This document shows, one piece after another, positions 49,447-58,280 of a stretch of 64,000 bases of DNA. Every line of letters starts with the position of its first letter. Position 1 is the first letter of the stretch. The notes under the pieces were generated by a model. It saw nothing but the letters and a program-made list of their open reading frames with translations, made no database searches and was not told the origin of the DNA. The translations under genes and the position numbers were made by a program. The stretch lies in contig NZ_JAJVKW010000006.1 in NCBI RefSeq assembly GCF_024198255.1, positions 372,001 through 436,000 on the forward strand. The letters run 5' to 3'. The stretch comes from Myxococcus guangdongensis. Lineage in GTDB: Bacteria; Myxococcota; Myxococcia; Myxococcales; Myxococcaceae.

Positions 49447-52400
49447 TCAGGGCAGCACGGCCCGCAGGCCCTTGCCCGACTCGGAGGGCGCCTCCACGGT
49501 GCGCAGCGGCGCCGTGTTCCCCGCCGCGTCCCGCGCGTACACGGTGACGCTGTTCGTGCGCGCGTTGGCCACCCACAGCTCCTCGCCCGAGGCATCCAGC
49601 GAGACGCCCGTGGGCTGCGACAGCCCCGTCGCCTTGCCCTGGAGGATGCGCACCGGCTTCACGGTGGCCGCCTTGGCCTCCAGGAGCGACGCCAGCGCGT
49701 ACACGGCGACGGCGTCCGCGCCGTAGTCCGCGACGTAGAGCTCCTGGTGGACCGCGTCCCACGCGAGCCCCGCGGCCCGGTTGAGCTTGAGCTGCTCGCC
49801 CGTCCACCGCGCGCGTGGCGCCGTGTCGCCCTGGGCCTGCGCGTCGAAGAGGGCGAGGTACGCGCCGCGTCCCGTCCTGGGCCCGGCCGTCAGCCCCGTC
49901 GCCTGGCCCTTGCCCGAGCCCGCAACGAAGAGGCGCTGGTGCTCCGCGTCGAGCGCCAGGCCCAAGGGCCCGCTCAGCCCCGTCTTCTTCCCGGCGAGCA
50001 CGCGCGCGGGCTGGAGGCCTCCCTGGTCGTCACGTCGGAAGACGGCCACCGAGTCGCCGCCCGCGTTGGCGATGTAGAGCTCGTCGCGCCGCGCGTCCAT
50101 GGCCAGGGCCGTGGGCTGCTCCAGTCCCTCCTCGAGCGTCCCCACCGCCGTGTGGCTCTCCAGGCTCAGGCGCGCCACGGCGTTGGCGCCGGTGTCGGCC
50201 ACGAGCAGCTCCTGCCGCTTCGCGTCCCGCGCCAGCCCCCAGGGCTGCTCCAGCGTGGAGGCCACGGTGCTGGACGCGGTGAGCGTGCGCGGGCCCAGCG
50301 TCCCCGGAGCGATTCCCGGCGGTGAGAAGGTGAAGCTGCGAATCCAGAACCACAGCTCGAAGTCACCACCCTGTCGGCCGTCGCCCCGGTTGGGGAGTCC
50401 GGCGGCGAAGCGCTTCGCCAGCGAGCGGGAAATCACCTCGCCGTCCAGGACGCGACTGCCGTCGCGCGAGTGGATGTAGCCGCCGCGGATGCGCAGCTTC
50501 ACGAGCAGGCGGGGATTGGCGCGGTCCTCGGTGTCATAGACGCGCAGCTGGCCCAGCCACCGGTAGGACTCCAGCGCGGGAATCCAGACGATGTCCGTGC
50601 CGAAGATGCGCGCCTCGCCGCGCAGCTCGTAGGTCTGATGTCCGACGATGCCCGGCAGCCGGCCCATCTGGTCCCGCCACCAGGTGGAGTCGTGGGTGGT
50701 CAGCGGGTAGTTGACCTCCACCGACAACGACACGACGGGGCGGGGGAGTGGCAGCGGCGCGCCCGTGGGGGCCATGTGCGGCGCCAGCTCCTCGGTGCAG
50801 ATGATGCGGATGCCCTGGCTCAGCACGACGAAGGGGTCGAACTCCACGACGCCGTCGTTCTCGATGACGAGCTCGGAGTTGCTGGCCATCTCCACGCGCG
50901 CGACCTTGACCGCGGGCTCGGCCGAGACGGAGACGGTGGAGCGCGCGTTGAACAGGATGGGCGGCAGCCGCGTGGGCGTCTGCGCGTCCTCCACCAGCTG
51001 GGCCGACACCCGCTGCGTCCCCAGGTTCGAGAGCGTCCACAGCGCACCGGCGATGCCTTGCGCGTTGGTGCGCACCAGCAGCGACGCGCTGGGCGTGCCC
51101 GGGCCCTCCGCGGGGCGGAGCCTGGAGCCGTCCTCGGCCTGGAGGGTGCGGAAGTGCACGAGCGCGTTGGCGACCGGGTTCTCCCCCTGCACCACCGCGA
51201 CCATCAGCGGCGTGGGCAGTTCCTGGAGGGGCGCGCCCTCCTGGCCGTCTCCGCCCAGGTACAGGAACGTGCGTTGGCCGCACAGCGTGTCCAGCGCCTC
51301 CTGCACCGTGTCCGCGTTCAGCAGCGTCTGGCACCCGCCGGACTGGTAGGCCACCCGGCTCGCCAGGCTCAGGCGCGCGGTGAACACCAGGGGCAGGTGG
51401 ACCTCGACGAGCGGCCCGCCCTCGGACACCAGGAGCCGCGCCTCCACCTGCTGGGTGGCGTCGTTGGGGTTGGGCAGCCACTCCACCAGGGCGATGCCGT
51501 CGTTGCCCGTGGTGACGACGATGCTCTCCGTCCACGGGTTGTTCGAGCCGGCCAGCCGCACGCCGCTGAACTGCCCGCTGCCGCCGCTCAGCACGCGGAA
51601 GCGGACCGACTGGTTCGCCGCGCGGCGCTGATGACGGGCCACGCCCACGCGCAACGGGTGCGGGAGCCGCTCCCCGGGGAGCACCTCCTGGCCGTCACCG
51701 CCCTCATACGTGAGCACCAGCTGCCGGCTCAGCGTGTCCAGCGCCTGCTGGACGGTGTGCGTGTCGTTGAGGATCTCCTGCGCGTCGTCCGGGTCGTACG
51801 CCACCTTGGACGCGACGCTGAGGCTCGCGAAGTAGCGCAGCGGCGCGTGGACCGCCTCGTTCCCGTGGTCCAGCAGCCGGGCCTCCACCACCTGGCTGTG
51901 CCGCGGGTCATTCACCGTCTGCCAGCCGTCGATGGCCGGCGTCCAGAAGACCTCCGCGATGCCGCTGGCGTCGGTGTAGACGACCATCGTGGTCTCCGGG
52001 TCGTCCGGCAGATGCACGTCCGCCACCGTGCCCTGGCCCTCGGACAGCACCACGCTGAACTGGACGCGCGCGCCCACCACGGGAATCCGCCCGTTGAACA
52101 CGCCCGCGCGCAGGGGCCTCGCGAGCCGGCTGGGCGGCGCGGGCGGACGGGCGGGCAACACCTCCTGGCCGTCGCCGCCCGCGTACACCAGCGTCTTGTG
52201 CCCGGTGAGCGGGGGAAACAGGTGGCGGCAGTCGTGCACGTGCCAGCCGTCGGAGTTGCGCTCCAGCACGGCCAGCGCGCAGTAGTGGTGACGGATGCCG
52301 TGGGCGGGCTCGGAGACCGGCAGTCCTCCTTCCTGGGGCCACAGCACGTTGCGCGTCACGGTGCGTGCGGGGATGAGCCAGTGGTCGCCCGTGCGGTAGC

Positions 52401-53505
52401 GGCCCGAGGTGAAGCGCACCTGCACGCCGCTCTCCAACGAGGTCCACCCCAACGACGGGTCATTCGCCGGGCCGGGGACGATGTCCAGCGCGCCCGCGGG
52501 GCCCACGTGGTCCCAGCCGCGCACGGTGAGCGCGCCGGAGGGCAGCGTGGCTGGCCACGTCGCCGCGTCGATGGTGATGCGGTTGCCCGTCATCGCCTCC
52601 ACGCGGATGAGCTCTCCGGGCTCGCCGCGCAGCACGCGCTCCTCGGTGGTCAGCTCCAGCCACTGGTTGGGCTGGAAGCGCCGGTAGCTGTCCTTGCCCG
52701 GCTCCGTCACCACCATGCGCCGGTTGAGGACATCCACCGACTCCACCTGGGTGAAGAGGATGCCGTTGTCGCGCGACCACTTGAAGGTGGCCGTGCCGCC
52801 GCCCGTGTTGCCGCGGTGGACCTCCACCCGGTAGAGCTGGTTCTCCAGGCGGCGGTAGCCCGCCTCGGCCGCGACGATGCAGGGGTTGTCGCTGGCCTGC
52901 TCGGGCTCGCCGCGCGCCGCGAGCGTGCCGGTGCTGGTCAGCTCGTCGGGCAGCCACTCCCGGGTGCCGAAGGTGTGGCACGGCACGCCCTCGATGGGGC
53001 CCGAGGCGTTCGTGCCCGTGAGCCGGAGCAGGCGCACCTGCCACACCGTGCGGGTGCGCGTGGCGGAGTCCGGGCCGCCCAACGCCACCTCGCGCAGCTC
53101 CGGGTCCTCGAGCGCGGTGACGTGTCGTTGCCACACGTCGAGGAACGCCAGGTAGCGCCCGTTCGCCACCGGCAGCGTGAAGCCGGGGAGGTCTGGCTGC
53201 GCATCCAGCGCCACCGCCTGCTCGTTCTGGCAGAGGACGCCTTCCACGTAGTAGCGCCCGGCGCGCACGAAGGGGCGGGTGCCCTGCGTGAAGAGGGCGA
53301 ATCCCGTCTGGTCGGCGGGCGTGCCGGGCTCCTGGGGGGTCCCGCTGTGGCCGATGACGTCCCGGCGCGTCGTCTGGTCCAGGTACTGCTGGAGGTCGAC
53401 GTGCTCGTTCCAGTCGGCGTCCAGCTGGACGCGGCCCTGCTGCATCCGCACGGTGGAGTAGTGCTTCGCGGGCCGGAAGGTGTTCCGGCTGAAATCGCCC
53501 TTCAT
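49447..53505 (-). CDS. DUF6519 protein with Ig-like repeats and C-terminal NHL-type beta-propeller (eCIS accessory)
   Basis: A 1352-residue protein. The N-terminus KGDFSRNTFRPAKHYSTVRM and QQGRVQLDADWNEHVDLQQY is the DUF6519 domain, which is common in contractile-injection and myxobacterial tail-like loci. About residues 440-860 hold three long Ig/invasin-like units, each opening with GGDGQE (443, 602 and 751). They are joined by a repeated linker, SKVAY...HTVQQALDTLSRQ and SRVAY...ADTVQEALDTLCGQ. A 200-residue beta domain follows. The last 250 residues (about 1100-1352) are NHL/SMP-30-like blades (ELLVADTGANAVARL, ELYIANAGGDSVAVFRR, LYVADYGADAVAVYAL, LWVANARTNSVTVYAR). Being last in the operon and modular, it is a strong candidate for a fibre or baseplate-decorating receptor-binding component. 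Enzymatic function is not apparent. It starts 9 bp after the tail-protein-I gene. Confidence 0.8.
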   Translation of the reverse strand: MKGDFSRNTFRPAKHYSTVRMQQGRVQLDADWNEHVDLQQYLDQTTRRDVIGHSGTPQEPGTPADQTGFALFTQGTRPFVRAGRYYVEGVLCQNEQAVALDAQPDLPGFTLPVANGRYLAFLDVWQRHVTALEDPELREVALGGPDSATRTRTVWQVRLLRLTGTNASGPIEGVPCHTFGTREWLPDELTSTGTLAARGEPEQASDNPCIVAAEAGYRRLENQLYRVEVHRGNTGGGTATFKWSRDNGILFTQVESVDVLNRRMVVTEPGKDSYRRFQPNQWLELTTEERVLRGEPGELIRVEAMTGNRITIDAATWPATLPSGALTVRGWDHVGPAGALDIVPGPANDPSLGWTSLESGVQVRFTSGRYRTGDHWLIPARTVTRNVLWPQEGGLPVSEPAHGIRHHYCALAVLERNSDGWHVHDCRHLFPPLTGHKTLVYAGGDGQEVLPARPPAPPSRLARPLRAGVFNGRIPVVGARVQFSVVLSEGQGTVADVHLPDDPETTMVVYTDASGIAEVFWTPAIDGWQTVNDPRHSQVVEARLLDHGNEAVHAPLRYFASLSVASKVAYDPDDAQEILNDTHTVQQALDTLSRQLVLTYEGGDGQEVLPGERLPHPLRVGVARHQRRAANQSVRFRVLSGGSGQFSGVRLAGSNNPWTESIVVTTGNDGIALVEWLPNPNDATQQVEARLLVSEGGPLVEVHLPLVFTARLSLASRVAYQSGGCQTLLNADTVQEALDTLCGQRTFLYLGGDGQEGAPLQELPTPLMVAVVQGENPVANALVHFRTLQAEDGSRLRPAEGPGTPSASLLVRTNAQGIAGALWTLSNLGTQRVSAQLVEDAQTPTRLPPILFNARSTVSVSAEPAVKVARVEMASNSELVIENDGVVEFDPFVVLSQGIRIICTEELAPHMAPTGAPLPLPRPVVSLSVEVNYPLTTHDSTWWRDQMGRLPGIVGHQTYELRGEARIFGTDIVWIPALESYRWLGQLRVYDTEDRANPRLLVKLRIRGGYIHSRDGSRVLDGEVISRSLAKRFAAGLPNRGDGRQGGDFELWFWIRSFTFSPPGIAPGTLGPRTLTASSTVASTLEQPWGLARDAKRQELLVADTGANAVARLSLESHTAVGTLEEGLEQPTALAMDARRDELYIANAGGDSVAVFRRDDQGGLQPARVLAGKKTGLSGPLGLALDAEHQRLFVAGSGKGQATGLTAGPRTGRGAYLALFDAQAQGDTAPRARWTGEQLKLNRAAGLAWDAVHQELYVADYGADAVAVYALASLLEAKAATVKPVRILQGKATGLSQPTGVSLDASGEELWVANARTNSVTVYARDAAGNTAPLRTVEAPSESGKGLRAVLP

Positions 53506-53514
53506 GGCGTCTCC

Positions 53515-55704
53515 TCAGGTCACGAAGAAGAACCCGGCCTCGAGTCCGAAGCGCAGGTAGTCGGTCAGGCTCGCGCGCAGGTTGGCCTCGCGCTGCGGTT
53601 GTTGGAGGTGATGGAACACGCCCATCTCCCCCTCGTCACTGGCACCCCGGCGGATGCCCGAATCGGTGTCGTCGCGGAGCTGGCAGTAGCCGGGCTCCAG
53701 GTAGCGGTCCGAGGTGAAGACGGGCTTCACGCGCCGCTCGATCTCCAGCCGCACGTCCTCGGGTGTCCCTTCCGCGTACGCGGGCTGGCAGCGGAAGCGC
53801 TGGGGCACGTGCGAGCCGGGTGGCACGTAGCAGAAGCGCATGCAGCCCTTCTGCCGCTGCACCACGTTCACCCGGCCCGTGAAGAGGCTGTCGCTGCCCA
53901 GCTCCAGCACCGTGGTCTCCACGCTCCCGAGCACCGTGCTGGCGAGCACGTGGAGCGTGCCCGTGAGGCCCTCGGCCTCCAGGTCCTCTTCCGAAGGGAG
54001 CAGCGGCCCGGGCGGCGTGGGCAGCCCTTGGAGCGCGGGACCTCCCAGCCCGTCCACGATGCAGTCCTCCAGTCGGAGCACGGTGGCGCGGCCCGTGCGC
54101 ACGGGGCCCGTGATGCATCGGTGGAGGAGCACGGTGCAGTCACCGTCCTTCTCGCCCTTCACCACCAGGCTCGGCTCGGTGGTGCGCGGCTGGCCATCCG
54201 GCAGCAGGTCCTGTCCGGGCACGAGCGTGCAGTGGCGCAGGTCCAAGGTGGCGTTGTCCGCGGCCTGCACCTCCAGCACGCCGCCGCGCACGAGCAGCCC
54301 GCTGAGCACCAGCGTGGCGCCCTGACCCAGGCGCACCAGCCCCCGGCCACCCTGCAGGTCGATGACGGGGCGCTGGAGGTTGGCGGCCCGCAGCTCCAGT
54401 CGCGAGCCCGCCGCCACGTCCAGCGTGGCCAGCGGATGGCGCTCGCTGTCGAGCACCTCCACCAGCGCGTCCCCACTGGCGCTGCTCGCGCTCAGGGCCG
54501 AGGCGAGCGTGGGGTACGGGCCCGCGCGCGTGTCGACGCGGTACTCGCCGCGCTGCTCCAGGGGGAGCAGCGTCTCCTGACGGTCATAGAAGCCGCCGCC
54601 CACCTCGCTGCTGAAGCCGTACGCGTAGCTGACCGACAGCGCGGTGGGCACGGGCCGTCCCTCGGCGAAGGCGAGCCGCCCGTTCACCGGGTCCACCGCG
54701 ACGCGAATGCTCCGATTCACCGGCGGCAGGCTCGGGTCCAACGGCGGGTAGGGCAGCGTGGCGGGAGGACGGTGCCAGGTGGACAGGTCACAGATGAGGA
54801 CCTCGTCCGGGGAGATGGCCTCGAACGTGCCCGGCCCCGCGTCCAGGTGGAGGGTGAAGGGCGGGGTGGCGCCGAAGGAGCGCTGCTCGGGCGTCTGGCC
54901 CCGGGCGAGCGCGGCGCGGCGGGCCTCCAGCTCGTCGTACAGCGGCCGGCGGCGCAGCGGCGTCGGCACGTTGAGCTCCCCGGCCAGCGAGCTGAGCGTG
55001 GTCTCCGACTGCGGCAGGTTGAACAGGTGCGTGTCGCAGCCGAGCGCGTCGAAGCGGAAGAGCCCCTCGTCCGTGGCGCCGGGCTCGGACGCTGGCAGCA
55101 CCCGGTACGCGGGCGCGAGCACGACGGGATAGGACTCCAGCCGCCACAGGAAGAGGCCCACGTTGGGCAGGTTGTGCTGGCCGCGCTGGTTGTCGATGTG
55201 GCGCACGTCCACGGTGCGCGTGGCGTCCTCGAAGGGCGTGCCCACCAGCTCCATCGCGTTGGCGTCGCGCAGGTCCGGGGTGCGCAGGCTCGTCAGGCGC
55301 GGGTGGTTGAGGTACTGCGTCGTGCCCACGCGCTGGAAGAACTCCACGGCGCGCGCGGGCCAGCCCGTCACGTCGCGCGCGAGCTGCTCCAACATGGCGG
55401 CGGTGCCCTTGCGGCGCCGGTACGCCAGGGTGTTGGCCACGTAGGCGCGCTGGCTGAAGAGGCCCGGGTCCACGGGCACCAGGTCGCGCACCTTGAGCAG
55501 GTCGCCGATGTACGGCACCACCCACTCCTGGCACGTCTCGATGAACCAGTTGTCGTGCAGCTGGCCGATGTCCTCCTCGAGCGCCAGCAGCTCGTGCTCC
55601 ATGATGGCCAGCAGCGCGCGCAAGGGCTCGCCCTGCAGCGTGTCCTTGGCGCGGTGGATGGCGGGCAGCAGCTTGTACAGCCGGTCCCTGGGCGAGGGCG
55701 TCAC
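53515..55704 (-). CDS. tail protein I-like protein fused to a beta-helix
   Basis: A 729-residue protein. The first 180 residues (RLYKLLPAIHRAKDTLQGEP, HDNWFIETCQEWVVPYIGDL, NTLAYRRRKGTAAMLEQLAR, DVTGWPARAVEFFQ) are the phage-tail protein I / baseplate wedge type that links baseplate to fibre in P2-like and eCIS particles. Residues about 395-590 are a right-handed parallel beta-helix (LVEVLDSERHPL, LRLEDCIVDGLGGPALQG, GTLHVLASTVLGSVETTVLE), as in tail spikes and pectate-lyase folds. The C-terminal 100 residues (RQKGCMRFCYVPPGSHVPQR) are unassigned. Translation is coupled by ATGA overlap to the upstream baseplate-J gene. It probably occupies the baseplate periphery. Confidence 0.8.
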   Translation of the reverse strand: MTPSPRDRLYKLLPAIHRAKDTLQGEPLRALLAIMEHELLALEEDIGQLHDNWFIETCQEWVVPYIGDLLKVRDLVPVDPGLFSQRAYVANTLAYRRRKGTAAMLEQLARDVTGWPARAVEFFQRVGTTQYLNHPRLTSLRTPDLRDANAMELVGTPFEDATRTVDVRHIDNQRGQHNLPNVGLFLWRLESYPVVLAPAYRVLPASEPGATDEGLFRFDALGCDTHLFNLPQSETTLSSLAGELNVPTPLRRRPLYDELEARRAALARGQTPEQRSFGATPPFTLHLDAGPGTFEAISPDEVLICDLSTWHRPPATLPYPPLDPSLPPVNRSIRVAVDPVNGRLAFAEGRPVPTALSVSYAYGFSSEVGGGFYDRQETLLPLEQRGEYRVDTRAGPYPTLASALSASSASGDALVEVLDSERHPLATLDVAAGSRLELRAANLQRPVIDLQGGRGLVRLGQGATLVLSGLLVRGGVLEVQAADNATLDLRHCTLVPGQDLLPDGQPRTTEPSLVVKGEKDGDCTVLLHRCITGPVRTGRATVLRLEDCIVDGLGGPALQGLPTPPGPLLPSEEDLEAEGLTGTLHVLASTVLGSVETTVLELGSDSLFTGRVNVVQRQKGCMRFCYVPPGSHVPQRFRCQPAYAEGTPEDVRLEIERRVKPVFTSDRYLEPGYCQLRDDTDSGIRRGASDEGEMGVFHHLQQPQREANLRASLTDYLRFGLEAGFFFVT

Positions 55705-58280
55705 GGGCTCACCTCCAGGTCGTGCACCAGCGTCACGCCCCGCCGCTCACCCTGGAGCGACGGGTCCAACAGGAGCAGCTGCGCGGGCCTCAGGAGCGTG
55801 CGCTCCCACCGGGCGCCGCGCGCGCGAATCACCGAGAACAGCTTCTGCTCCGGGATGGAGGGCGTCGTCGGGTGCAGGCGCTCCAGGTCCACCATCACCA
55901 CGCCCGGCACGTCCTGGAGGACGCGGATGACCTCCGCGCCGCTCACCGCCTGGGCGAACTGGCGTCGCTCGAAGGAGAACGCCTGGCGCAGCGCGGCCTC
56001 CGCCCGGGCGAGCACGTCCTCGGGCAGGTAGCGCGCGTCCAGCCGCAGGCGGGCCTCCATGGCGAAGTAGAGCCGCTCGTAGGAGGAGAGCGCGAACTGG
56101 CGCACCGGGTCGTGGTGCGTGCGCAGGGCCTCCTCCAGGCTCTCGTGGAGCAGGGTGCCCGGCTCCACCGGCTCGCCGTCGTTCGCGGCCACGGTGACGT
56201 GCACGAGGATGCGCTCGCCGTTGGTGAGGTCTGCGGCCTGGGCCTTGCCGATGCCGGCGAAGGTGGAGGCGAAGTCCTCGTAGTCCTGCAGCGACACCAC
56301 GCGGCGCAGCGTCAGCACCGACGCGGGGGCGTTGTCGCGCGCCTCGTCCCGTGACTCGGGCGCGGCGGCCCCGGTGGCGGGCAGCGGGTTGCCCACCTCG
56401 CGGATGCCCAGCGGGCGCACCTTGAGGAGCGCGAGCTGCCCGGAGTCCACCTCGCCCTCCGGGCCGATGCCGGAGCGATACACCGCGGTGATGTTCTCCT
56501 GGCCCGTGGGCAGGCGCGCGCCGGACACGCCGTCACCGAAGGTCACCACCACGGTGCCGTCGTCCTGGAGGCGCACCATGTAGACCTCGGCGCGCTCGTC
56601 CTGGCCGAAGAGCGTGGGCACCTCCTTCCACAGCACGCCGTTGACGCGAACCTCCAGCGTGCTCTCCCCGCCCGTGTCGGTGGGCGCGGCCACGTAGGTG
56701 AGCGGCGGCTTGCGCAGCACGAAGCGCTGGTGCGTGCGCGAGCCGTCGCCGCCGCCCAGCACCTCGCGCACCGTCTCTCCGTGCGTGGAGGGGGCCACGT
56801 TGCCGTGGATGCGCACCGTGTCGCGCACGAGCGGCGCGGCCAGGGGCTCCTCGAGCACCAGCCGCGTGCAGCCGTCCGGCAGCAGCTCCGCGCGGTCCAG
56901 CGCGACCACCTGACGCAGCCATTCGCCCGGCTGCCCCTCCACGAGCTGCCTGCCCTCGACGAGCAGCACGTGCTTGGGCTCCAGCCCCGCCACCGCGCGG
57001 TCCAACTCGATGGCGTCGCCCTTCACCGGGTCTGTCCGCGGCATCTCGCCGATGGGCAGTTCCTCGCTCTGCGCGAGCACGACGGTGCTGCGCAGCGGGA
57101 AGTAGGACAGGTGCTCGTTGGTGTCGAACGTGAGCCGCGTCACCTTGGCGGTCATCGTGAAGTCTTCACGCGCCCAGGGCTGGATGTCGGTGATGCGGTA
57201 GAGCTCGACGTAGCGCGACTTCCAGAGCGCCACCCAGCTGCCGTGCACCAGCGTGGGGTACTCGCGGTCCAGGTCCACGATTCCCTGCACCGCGGTGGCG
57301 TTCTCGAACTGGGGCCACTGGGTGAAGCGCGCGTCGCCGGGCCGGAAGTCCGGGTTGTAGCGCTTCTTGACGTCGTCCGGCATCGCCTTGAAGGACGGCG
57401 CGTTGTAGCCGAACAGGTTGCCGCGCAGCCGCAGCACGAAGGCGCGAGGATGGTCGGCCGGGTCCACGCGCGGCGACTCGCTGCCCAGCCCCGGCTCCCA
57501 CGTCACCACGGTGTGGTTGAGCTCGGGCTCCTTCGGGTTCGACACCTGGGTGACTGTCTTGACCCAACGCAAATCCCATTGCTCGCTGCCGGGCTGGCGC
57601 TCGCGCTCCTCGCCCACGAGCAGCAGCGCGTCGCCGGGCTGGAGGCCGGGTTGGAGCCCGCGCAGGTACAGCGTGTTCTCCCCGCGCATCAGCGGCTGGG
57701 GCTGCGTCCTCGGCACGCGGAGCAGGTTCCACTCCGCGCGGGCCTCCAGCGCCTCGGTGGTCTCGAAGGTCTGTGGCCGCGCGTCCTGACCCGGGATGCT
57801 GAGCACCTGCACGCCCACCGGGACCTGGACGCGCGAGGGCGCGCCGGGCGCGGTCTCCACGGTGAAGACCAGGTACGTGCTCGCGGCGACGCCGGGCTTG
57901 AGCTCGTAGCCGAGCTGCCGCGCCAGCTCCAACACCGAGCGCCGCTCCGTGGCGGTGCGCAGGAAGCCCTCGTTGGCGATGCGCTCCTGGTAGAAGGTCA
58001 GCACGTCGGCGGCCGTGGCCCACGCGTCCAGCATCGCGATGGACAAGTCCTCGGTGCCGCGCGTGGACAGCGCCGCCAGTGGTCGGGTGCCGGCGAACTC
58101 ACCCTCCGGCAGGAACTCACGCGGCAGGCGCGAGAGCATGCGCTGGAAGAAGCTGGAGTGCGTGCCGATGCGGTACGCGAGCGCGGGCTGGCCGGGGCGG
58201 TTGTACAGCGGCGCCGCCTCCTGCGCGCCCTGGCTCTCGCACGCGTCGCAGTCCCCCGAGCCCTTGATGGACGTGCTCAC
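55701..58280 (-). CDS. putative baseplate assembly protein, gpJ/gp47-like (second)
   Basis: An 859-residue baseplate protein. After a Cys/Gly-rich N-terminus the domain AALSTRGTEDLSIAMLDAWA and TAADVLTFYQERIANEGFLR is typical of large eCIS baseplate subunits (Afp11/12-like). The middle has TVVVTFGDGVSGARLPTGQE. The baseplate-J signature follows at about residues 630-720 (IREVGNPLPATGAAAPESRD, PASVLTLRRVVSLQDYEDFA). The late region holds VIRVLQDVPGVVMVDLERL. It overlaps both neighbours by 4 bp (ATGA), so stoichiometric co-production is expected. With the next-upstream J protein it should form the wedge ring that triggers sheath contraction. Confidence 0.85.
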   Translation of the reverse strand: MSTSIKGSGDCDACESQGAQEAAPLYNRPGQPALAYRIGTHSSFFQRMLSRLPREFLPEGEFAGTRPLAALSTRGTEDLSIAMLDAWATAADVLTFYQERIANEGFLRTATERRSVLELARQLGYELKPGVAASTYLVFTVETAPGAPSRVQVPVGVQVLSIPGQDARPQTFETTEALEARAEWNLLRVPRTQPQPLMRGENTLYLRGLQPGLQPGDALLLVGEERERQPGSEQWDLRWVKTVTQVSNPKEPELNHTVVTWEPGLGSESPRVDPADHPRAFVLRLRGNLFGYNAPSFKAMPDDVKKRYNPDFRPGDARFTQWPQFENATAVQGIVDLDREYPTLVHGSWVALWKSRYVELYRITDIQPWAREDFTMTAKVTRLTFDTNEHLSYFPLRSTVVLAQSEELPIGEMPRTDPVKGDAIELDRAVAGLEPKHVLLVEGRQLVEGQPGEWLRQVVALDRAELLPDGCTRLVLEEPLAAPLVRDTVRIHGNVAPSTHGETVREVLGGGDGSRTHQRFVLRKPPLTYVAAPTDTGGESTLEVRVNGVLWKEVPTLFGQDERAEVYMVRLQDDGTVVVTFGDGVSGARLPTGQENITAVYRSGIGPEGEVDSGQLALLKVRPLGIREVGNPLPATGAAAPESRDEARDNAPASVLTLRRVVSLQDYEDFASTFAGIGKAQAADLTNGERILVHVTVAANDGEPVEPGTLLHESLEEALRTHHDPVRQFALSSYERLYFAMEARLRLDARYLPEDVLARAEAALRQAFSFERRQFAQAVSGAEVIRVLQDVPGVVMVDLERLHPTTPSIPEQKLFSVIRARGARWERTLLRPAQLLLLDPSLQGERRGVTLVHDLEVSP

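Noticed and set aside
50470..56031. 1853-residue plus-strand frame opposite the eCIS genes
   Set aside because: It is antisense to two conserved genes, is of low-complexity Arg/Ala/His composition, has no domain and arises from GC-biased codon positions.
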